Of a stretch of DNA of 7,663 bases, positions 1 to 4,533 are shown in pieces; within the stretch, counting starts at the first letter, position 1; each line of letters opens with the position of its first letter. Under the pieces are notes generated by a model. The model did no database searches. It had not been told where the DNA came from and saw nothing but the letters and a program-made list of their open reading frames with translations. The stretch is from Nitrospirales bacterium (GTDB lineage: Bacteria; Nitrospirota; Nitrospiria; Nitrospirales; UBA2166). The stretch spans positions 1 to 7,663 of the forward strand of contig JAJDBL010000141.1 of NCBI GenBank assembly GCA_029261375.1, in the 5' to 3' direction. The translations under genes were made by a program, and so were the position numbers.

Positions 1-3
1 TCA

Positions 4-1359
4 ATGAAACCTTACATTGTGACCGCCATTCTTGCTGGGTTGCTCTTTCTTGGGCTGATCTATCTGTATGCCGTGGAATTTCCTGACGCCGAACGAAAAG
101 CTGAGGCGGGGCGGATGGCCAGGCAGTTGATACATTTTCAGAGCGATGATGTTCGAAGTATGACGCTTCAGTATCGGGGCCAGGAGAGCATTAGAGTCGG
201 AAGAGGACCTGATGGGGAATGGCTGTTGGTTGAGCCATTACACTATCGTGCGGATCAAGCGGAAGTCGAAGACATCATTCGAGATCTCGTTCTTGCCAAG
301 GTGACACGTGTCATCGATGACCCCGATAGCAATCTCGGAGACTATGGGATGGCGCCGCCTCAATTGACACTCTCTGTTGCTTTGGCCGATCGGTCCGAAG
401 AGTTCTTAATCGGAGAAAAAGGCCCGGTCTCGTCACAGCTTTATTTTAAGCGAAGATCCGAGCCTCAAATCTATCTTACCAACCTCCCAGACAGGGACAT
501 TCTTTCGAAGACTCCGTACGTGTTGCGATGGAAGGAACTTGTTGACGCTGATCGTGAAAACGTTGAACGTGTGACCCTTGAGTATCCCACGGGTACTTTT
601 TCCCTTTTTAAGGCGGAGAGCGTTTGGTTTCTTGATGCACCTGTTGAGTCTCAAGCGGATCAGTCCGTGGTTGGGGCGCTTCTCTTTCAGTTGGAGAATC
701 TCAAGGCTGGGCAGTTTATCGATGGCTTGGACGAGAAAGAGATGATACGTGGAAGTCTTCATCTGCCGGAGCTTGTCGTACATCTTCAAGCTAATGGCAT
801 CCCCTATGCGGTGCAAATTTTCGAAAACGCAAATGATCCAGAAATGGCGTATGTAATCACGACGCCAGATTTACCAGTCTTTCTTGTTCCTCGCGCCACC
901 CTCCAACGGATTCCCTCTACGCTCTTCATGCTTCGTGACAAGCGTCTCGTGGCCGTTGATCAGTCCCGCGTGACAGAACTTGAAGTCACCACCCAAGATC
1001 AACCTCTCACCCTCTCCCTCGAATCCGAGCAGCATCCTCGGCCACATCCGGTTCGCGAATTTATGAATCGAGTCTTAACGCTGCGAGCTGAGATATTGGT
1101 TCAAGGTGATGTTGCAACCGCTGATCTCCATGCCCTTGGTCTTGACACGCCCGCACTCGAGGTGAAGTTATTGGGCGCCGATAGCGTTGTGTTGGGTTCG
1201 GTAGCGGTGAGCGGAATTCTTTCCGCAGAAGATGGTGGCCAAGCTGGCTCAGCAAATGCGCGTGGATCGACGCTGCCGGGTGTCTACGGCATTCGATCGA
1301 GTATCCTGACGAACATCCCGACAAACCTAGCCGTTACAGTTCCAACCGACACTCCGTGA
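4..1359 (+). CDS. Membrane-anchored DUF4340 domain protein (probable ABC transporter accessory)
   Basis: A 451-residue protein with one N-terminal membrane segment (about residues 5-23, after Met-Lys) and a large remaining domain expected outside the cytoplasm. The body reads as repeated DUF4340-type modules: a 'YGMAPPQ' turn followed by beta strands and 'LIGEKGP' near residues 114-141, an 'LRWKELVD' segment near 174-181 that is echoed by 'LRDKRLVAVD' near 310-319, and a 'LGLDTPALEV' segment near 378-387. Members of this family commonly sit beside GldG/GldF-like ABC-2 transporter genes and have no known enzymatic activity. The ATG overlaps a TGA in another frame (ATGA, 4-7), which suggests translational coupling to a gene just upstream of the window, plausibly a GldG-like transporter component; that gene is not visible. 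Only 27 bases, without a terminator, separate this gene from rlmB. The family call is fairly confident; the exact function is unknown. Confidence 0.8.
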   Translation: MKPYIVTAILAGLLFLGLIYLYAVEFPDAERKAEAGRMARQLIHFQSDDVRSMTLQYRGQESIRVGRGPDGEWLLVEPLHYRADQAEVEDIIRDLVLAKVTRVIDDPDSNLGDYGMAPPQLTLSVALADRSEEFLIGEKGPVSSQLYFKRRSEPQIYLTNLPDRDILSKTPYVLRWKELVDADRENVERVTLEYPTGTFSLFKAESVWFLDAPVESQADQSVVGALLFQLENLKAGQFIDGLDEKEMIRGSLHLPELVVHLQANGIPYAVQIFENANDPEMAYVITTPDLPVFLVPRATLQRIPSTLFMLRDKRLVAVDQSRVTELEVTTQDQPLTLSLESEQHPRPHPVREFMNRVLTLRAEILVQGDVATADLHALGLDTPALEVKLLGADSVVLGSVAVSGILSAEDGGQAGSANARGSTLPGVYGIRSSILTNIPTNLAVTVPTDTP

Positions 1360-1375
1360 TCTTTATCATTTTGCG

Positions 1376-1383
1376 GGAGGTGA
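1376..1383 (+). promoter_or_regulatory. Strong Shine-Dalgarno sequence of rlmB that decides its start
   Basis: GGAGGTGA matches the full anti-SD of 16S rRNA. The core GGAGG ends 6 bases before the ATG at 1387 but only 3 bases before the GTG at 1384, so the ATG is the better start. Confidence 0.75.
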
Positions 1384-1386
1384 GTG

Positions 1387-2157
1387 ATGATACGAGACGT
1401 TGACGCACCGAATGCTGATGACCTGATCGCTGGGATTCACCCACTCAGAGAAGCGCTTCGAGGTACCAATGTCCGACTAGATCAGGTAATCATTCGCGCT
1501 GGTCTTCGGAATCGCCAGCAAGAAGAAATCTTTAGCCTCGCACGACGCGCACGCATCCCCGTGAAGTTGGTTCCAAGTGAGGCGTTAGATCGCTTGGGTC
1601 ACTCGCTCAATCATCAAGGTGTACTAGGTTATGTGTCGAAGAAGGCGTATGTGTCGCTTGATGTTCTGCTGGACGAGGCAGGACAAAAGAGTGCGGCTCC
1701 ATTTTTTCTGGTAGTGGACGGCGTACAAGATCCGAGGAACATGGGGGCAATCATTCGGACAGCTGAAGGCGCTGGCGTGAACGGTGTGGTGCTACCCGAT
1801 AGACGCGCGGTCGGAATGACCAGCGTCGTGGCTAGCGCATCTGCTGGGGCACTCGAACACGTTGCCGTGAGCAGAGTTCCTAATTTGTCACAATGCATAG
1901 ACCAGCTTAAATCAAGTCGCGTCTGGGTTTACGGTCTTGACCCGGAGGCATCGAAGAGTTACCACGAACTTGATTATCGCGGCCCGATTGCGATTGTCGT
2001 TGGGAGTGAAGGGAAGGGAATTCGCCCTGGGCTGCTCAAGCATTGCGATGATCGAGTGGCGATACCGATGCTAGGATCCGTCGCGTCTTTGAACGTGTCC
2101 GTGGCTGCCGCGGTAATGCTCTATGAAGTGGTTCGTCAACGGAGTGTGACTGTATGA
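1387..2157 (+). CDS. rlmB: 23S rRNA (guanosine-2'-O-)-methyltransferase RlmB (SpoU/TrmH family)
   Basis: A cytoplasmic SPOUT-class enzyme of 256 residues from the chosen ATG, close to the usual size of about 245 for RlmB. RlmB transfers a methyl group from S-adenosylmethionine to the 2'-O of G2251 (E. coli numbering) in the peptidyl-transferase loop of 23S rRNA. An N-terminal SpoU substrate-binding domain spans roughly residues 13-83 ('AGIHPLREALR' through 'HQGVLGYV'). The knotted catalytic domain follows, with motif 1 'DPRNMGAIIRTAE' at about 115-127 (conserved Asn118 and Arg124), motif 2 'VGSEGKGI' at about 205-212, and motif 3 'SLNVSVAAAVMLYE' at about 234-247. A GTG three bases upstream gives one extra residue but fits the SD poorly. 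It lies in one transcription block with the DUF4340 gene before it and pilD after it. Other SpoU-family 2'-O-methyltransferases such as TrmH are the alternative, but the N-terminal domain favours RlmB. Confidence 0.93.
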   Translation: MIRDVDAPNADDLIAGIHPLREALRGTNVRLDQVIIRAGLRNRQQEEIFSLARRARIPVKLVPSEALDRLGHSLNHQGVLGYVSKKAYVSLDVLLDEAGQKSAAPFFLVVDGVQDPRNMGAIIRTAEGAGVNGVVLPDRRAVGMTSVVASASAGALEHVAVSRVPNLSQCIDQLKSSRVWVYGLDPEASKSYHELDYRGPIAIVVGSEGKGIRPGLLKHCDDRVAIPMLGSVASLNVSVAAAVMLYEVVRQRSVTV

Positions 2158-2988
2158 GTGGTCGACAGCATCATCGGCGAAGACGGAGATGTACGCTTGC
2201 CTCTTGAAATCCTTGCCGTGACGTTCGCGTTTGGAGCAATCGTCGGTAGCTTTCTCAACGTCTGTATTCACCGACTTCCGCACGAGATGTCTGTCGTATT
2301 GCCTTCTTCCCATTGCCCTGCTTGCCAGACGCCACTCCGTGTATTCGATAACATTCCATTGCTCAGTTTTCTCGTTTTGCGTGGTCACTGCCGCTACTGC
2401 GACGTGAAGATCTCCTCACGTTATCCGCTCGTTGAGGCTGTGAATGGTTTCGCATACGTTGCCACGGTGCTGAATTTTGGACTGACCCTCGTGGCTCTCG
2501 TATATGCGCTGTTAATCTCGACGCTCATTGTCATCACCTTTATCGATCTCGATCACAAGATTATTCCTAATGAAATTACCTTCCCGGGAATCCCTTTGGG
2601 CGTACTCGCTGCGGCAACTGTTCTTCCTATTAGCTGGATGGACTCGGTGATCGGCATATTGTGTGGCGGGGGGCTGCTCTTTTTTGTCGTATGGATCAGT
2701 CCTTATATTTTTGGACGCGAGGGGATGGGAATGGGTGACGTAAAGCTTCTAGGAATGCTCGGCGCATTCCTAGGGTGGAAAGCCACACTGCTGACGCTCT
2801 TGTTGGGAGCACTATCTGGGTCGGTGGTAGGACTGACGTTAATAGTAACCAGGCTCATCAAGCGCAGTGAGACAATTCCATTCGGGCCATTTCTTGCCCT
2901 GGGTGCCGTGCTCTCCATTTTCTGGGGCAACGGCCTTGTTGAATGGTACAGCGGATTGTTTGAGGTGGAGGAAACTCGCTTTCGGTAG
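2158..2988 (+). CDS. pilD: Type IV prepilin peptidase / N-methyltransferase (PilD/GspO, A24 family)
   Basis: An inner-membrane bifunctional enzyme that cleaves the leader peptide of type IV pilins or type II secretion pseudopilins and N-methylates the new N-terminal Phe. At 276 residues it has the usual length. The N-terminal segment holds 'IVGSFLNVCIHRLP' (28-41). The cytoplasmic zinc-type Cys tetrad is complete, C53-x2-C56 and C78-x2-C81, which marks the methyltransferase-competent form. The catalytic aspartates are in 'FIDLDHKIIPN' (D130, with D132 nearby) and the GxGD motif 'GMGMGDVKLL' (D194). The rest is hydrophobic, with several membrane helices. The GTG at 2158 directly follows the rlmB stop, but its nearest GGAG is 13 bases away. 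An in-frame TTG at 2197, with GGAGA 8 bases upstream, would give a 263-residue protein starting closer to the first membrane helix, as is usual in the family. No pilin genes are in view. Confidence 0.93.
   Translation: MVDSIIGEDGDVRLPLEILAVTFAFGAIVGSFLNVCIHRLPHEMSVVLPSSHCPACQTPLRVFDNIPLLSFLVLRGHCRYCDVKISSRYPLVEAVNGFAYVATVLNFGLTLVALVYALLISTLIVITFIDLDHKIIPNEITFPGIPLGVLAAATVLPISWMDSVIGILCGGGLLFFVVWISPYIFGREGMGMGDVKLLGMLGAFLGWKATLLTLLLGALSGSVVGLTLIVTRLIKRSETIPFGPFLALGAVLSIFWGNGLVEWYSGLFEVEETRFR
2185..2199 (+). promoter_or_regulatory. Alternative pilD translation start (SD plus TTG)
   Basis: GGAGA at 2185-2189 precedes an in-frame TTG at 2197-2199. Starting here removes the polar first 13 residues and leaves an N-terminus that runs straight into the hydrophobic segment before 'GSFLNVC', typical of PilD. 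The GTG at 2158 cannot be excluded, because coupling to the rlmB stop could support it. Confidence 0.45.
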
Positions 2989-2990
2989 AG

Positions 2991-3009
2991 GAGAGATCTC
3001 TCTCTCTCT
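2991..3009. repeat. GAGAGATCTCTC palindrome running into a TC dinucleotide tract
   Basis: A perfect 12-base palindrome at 2991-3002 merges with 13 bases of alternating T and C (2997-3009). It sits three bases after the pilD stop, in the gap between convergent genes. It could form a short hairpin in either transcript, but no T-run follows, so it is not a convincing intrinsic terminator. Confidence 0.6.
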
Positions 3010-3064
3010 AGTCGACGATTTACCCACGGTACCTTGAGAGGCCCGCTGTGTCTGTGAGTAGGTG

Positions 3065-3265
3065 CTACGCCTGAGGATAGCCGAGCGTCGTCAGCTTTGC
3101 CGCAAGTTTCTCACGCGACAATTCTGATCCATGTACCGTAACGCTTCCTGTTGGAACGTCGACTTCCACGCTCTCTATCCCTGGAAGTTTGAGCAGTCCC
3201 TCCCGTATCGTGTCTGCACAACCGTCACACTTGACCTTCTGAACTGTAAACGATTCTTGCGTCAT
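3065..3265 (-). CDS. Small heavy-metal-associated (HMA) domain protein, CopZ-like metallochaperone
   Basis: A 66-residue cytoplasmic protein that is one complete HMA domain (ferredoxin-like beta-alpha-beta-beta-alpha-beta fold), the normal size for CopZ/MerP-type carriers. The metal-binding CxxC is 'KCDGCADTI' (C13 and C16). 'LPGIESVEVDVPTGSVTV' forms the middle strands and 'LTTLGYP' the end. Such proteins carry Cu(I) or a similar soft metal to P-type ATPases or regulators. The usual Met-Thr before the first Cys is replaced by Val-Lys-Cys-Asp, a variant common among orphan HMA proteins, so the metal cannot be named. The ATG start is supported by GGAGG (complement of 3273-3277) with a 7-base spacer and no signal peptide. 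It is transcribed toward pilD. No metal ATPase or metal-sensing regulator is in the window, so it looks like a single-gene unit. Confidence 0.88.
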   Translation of the reverse strand: MTQESFTVQKVKCDGCADTIREGLLKLPGIESVEVDVPTGSVTVHGSELSREKLAAKLTTLGYPQA

Positions 3266-3294
3266 AGAATTTCCTCCGTCAAGTATATATCCGT

Positions 3295-3323
3295 ATATTA
3301 AGCGTCACTATATTGACTGTTGA
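3295..3323 (-). promoter_or_regulatory. Possible promoter of the HMA gene
   Basis: On the minus strand TCAACA (complement of 3318-3323) lies 17 bases from TAATAT (complement of 3295-3300), each a 4/6 match to the sigma-70 boxes. Transcription would begin near 3288 and leave room for the SD. The surrounding AT-rich DNA allows other choices. Confidence 0.35.
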
Positions 3324-3405
3324 ATTCTTGCATAGTAGGGACGGTCTGTCATCCGTTAGGACGACTCATCTGAAAATCCACCTTAATGGTCACCGATAGA
3401 ATGTC

Positions 3406-3434
3406 TTGATTTGTTATAGGTCGCGTGCTAGCAT
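3406..3434 (+). promoter_or_regulatory. Probable sigma-70 promoter (extended -10) for tRNA-Gln
   Basis: TTGATT (3406-3411), a 17-base spacer, then TAGCAT (3429-3434) preceded by TGC, giving an extended -10. The start would be near 3441, about 38 bases before the mature tRNA 5' end. Confidence 0.5.
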
Positions 3435-3478
3435 TTTTTCGTTTTTCCGTTGTTTTTTATGACCTTACGCGTACTTGG

Positions 3479-3552
3479 TGGGGGATCGTCTAATGGCAGG
3501 ACGGCAGACTCTGACTCTGTCTATCAAGGTTCGAATCCTTGTCCCCCAGCCA
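3479..3552 (+). tRNA. tRNA-Gln (anticodon CUG)
   Basis: A complete cloverleaf of 74 bases including encoded CCA. The acceptor arm TGGGGGA (3479-3485) pairs fully with TCCCCCA (3542-3548), followed by discriminator G3549 and CCA at 3550-3552. D stem GTC/GAC is at 3488-3490 and 3500-3502. The anticodon stem GCAGA/TCTGT (3504-3508, 3516-3520) has one terminal G-U pair. The loop CTCTGAC (3509-3515) places the anticodon CTG at 3511-3513, which reads CAG. T stem CAAGG/CCTTG (3525-3529, 3537-3541) encloses TTCGAAT. The TGGGG acceptor end and G discriminator resemble E. coli tRNA-Gln. No strong terminator follows, so the transcript may continue into the gene at 3649. Confidence 0.97.
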
Positions 3553-3648
3553 TGTTCATCTTTTAATGACGTAGAGTGCCTGTGGTTCACTCGTGGGATC
3601 CCGACTAAAGTTTCTTGAGCCAACGACCGATGGAGAGCTAGTTTCAAG

Positions 3649-4257
3649 ATGATCGCCCTAATTGTCTTGTGTTCTTTCATGCTGCTGGAGATCGCCGGAG
3701 AACCGTCGGTAGCCTACAGTGAAACATTGCAGTGGACTGATGAAAATGGTGCAGTTGGCTTTACCGATAATGTGCTTGCGGTTCCACCACAAGAGCGAGG
3801 AGACGTGGTTCCGCGCCAGTCACGCGAGTCGGCTCGATCATTTGCAGTTCCGCCGAGAAACCGTACCACAGGTGTCTCTCAGGACGTGGATGCTACTTTT
3901 TCGGAATCCGCTCCAAGTGAGTCGAAAGATGGGAAGGCTCTCAGCGGTGAAGACCAGGTGGATCCGCGTCGCAACCGCGATTATTGGCGGGAGCGTATAC
4001 AGGTAGCCAAGGCAAAAGTCGAAGAACTGCGCGCCGAACGTCTTGCGCTTGAACAGAAGCTCGATGAATCCACGTATGGAATGTGGCTAACATTCGGACC
4101 TGGAGCGAGTAATCTTGAACAACGAGAAGAAATGCCCAACATTGAACAAGACATAAAAGAGTTGGATCATGAGATTGAGCGTCTGGAAAATGAGGTCACA
4201 ATGGTGATTCCGAGAGAAGCAAGACGCGCTGGAGTTCCACCAGGATGGCTTCGGTAA
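3649..4257 (+). CDS. Exported DUF4124 domain protein with C-terminal coiled coil
   Basis: A 202-residue protein. A hydrophobic leader (about residues 2-17, probable cleavage near 'VAYS' at 21-24) is followed at once by the DUF4124 core 'LQWTDENGAVGFTDN' (27-41), the short beta motif typical of small envelope proteins of this family. A polar, probably disordered linker spans about 45-105. The C-terminal half is rich in Glu, Lys, Arg and Leu with heptad-like spacing (about 112-140 and 157-184) and probably forms a coiled coil. It ends in 'REARRAGVPPGWLR', a tail often found in DUF4124 proteins. The function is unknown; a periplasmic or envelope location is inferred. The ATG is the only usual start after the in-frame stop at 3616-3618. 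GGAG at 3632-3635 is a rather distant SD (13 bases). The leader is odd in having no Lys or Arg before the hydrophobic core. The gene may share the tRNA-Gln transcript. Confidence 0.8.
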   Translation: MIALIVLCSFMLLEIAGEPSVAYSETLQWTDENGAVGFTDNVLAVPPQERGDVVPRQSRESARSFAVPPRNRTTGVSQDVDATFSESAPSESKDGKALSGEDQVDPRRNRDYWRERIQVAKAKVEELRAERLALEQKLDESTYGMWLTFGPGASNLEQREEMPNIEQDIKELDHEIERLENEVTMVIPREARRAGVPPGWLR

Positions 4258-4281
4258 AACAGGATAAATGTAAATTTTTCC

Positions 4282-4310
4282 TTGACATGCGAGATATCCG
4301 AATACATAAT
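4282..4310 (+). promoter_or_regulatory. Strong sigma-70 promoter P1 upstream of the collagen-like lipoprotein gene
   Basis: A perfect -35 box TTGACA (4282-4287), a 17-base spacer, and CATAAT (4305-4310, 5/6 match). Transcription would start near 4317 and give a leader of about 217 bases before the ATG at 4534. This is the best promoter match I found in the window. Confidence 0.7.
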
Positions 4311-4368
4311 GCCGACGCCAATGAGGGCAGGGCTATTCGTCAACCTTGTTCAATACCGGTGTTTTTTC

Positions 4369-4398
4369 TTGACACTAAGCGATTACCTATCACAGAAT
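4369..4398 (+). promoter_or_regulatory. Possible second promoter P2 upstream of the collagen-like lipoprotein gene
   Basis: A second perfect TTGACA (4369-4374) with CAGAAT (4393-4398, 4/6) 18 bases away. It would start transcription near 4405, giving a leader of about 130 bases. The -10 is weaker than in P1. Confidence 0.45.
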
Positions 4399-4463
4399 GC
4401 GCCTGATCTTTAGCTTGATGTGTCTTGATAGGCACTGATGGGTGCAGATAAATGAGTAATGTA

Positions 4464-4482
4464 GAGGAGGCTATTTAATTTG
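4464..4482 (+). promoter_or_regulatory. Upstream SD-like site with in-frame TTG
   Basis: GAGGAGG (4464-4470) lies 9 bases before a TTG at 4480 that is in frame with the lipoprotein gene and would add 18 residues. That extension is polar and would push the lipoprotein signal inward, so the downstream ATG is preferred. The upstream site may act as a ribosome standby site or as a minor start. Confidence 0.4.
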
Positions 4483-4517
4483 AGTATATCAATTACTAGA
4501 GAGTCAGTTTCTCAAAC

Positions 4518-4524
4518 AAGGAGG
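4518..4524 (+). promoter_or_regulatory. Shine-Dalgarno sequence of the collagen-like lipoprotein gene
   Basis: AAGGAGG is a perfect SD with 9 bases to the ATG at 4534. It supports that start, which also yields a textbook lipoprotein leader. Confidence 0.75.
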
Positions 4525-4533
4525 ATCGTGCAA

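Noticed and set aside
433..816. 127-codon minus-strand frame inside the DUF4340 gene
   Set aside because: It lies wholly opposite a well-supported gene and has no domain or SD evidence.
3465..3680. 71-codon minus-strand frame across the tRNA
   Set aside because: It is antisense to a perfect tRNA-Gln and has no protein-like features.
4350..4367. ACCGGT palindrome followed by T6 as a terminator for the DUF4124 gene
   Set aside because: Only about four base pairs can form with a usable loop, so the stem is too weak.
4452..4478. Eight-codon mini-ORF (ATG to TAA) in the lipoprotein leader
   Set aside because: It has no SD of its own and no regulatory codon pattern. The GAGGAGG inside it is better read as an SD for downstream starts.
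4258..4533. Known riboswitch or structured RNA in the lipoprotein leader
   Set aside because: I looked for familiar cores and strong nested stems and found only short weak hairpins such as GCAC/GTGC near 4432-4445.
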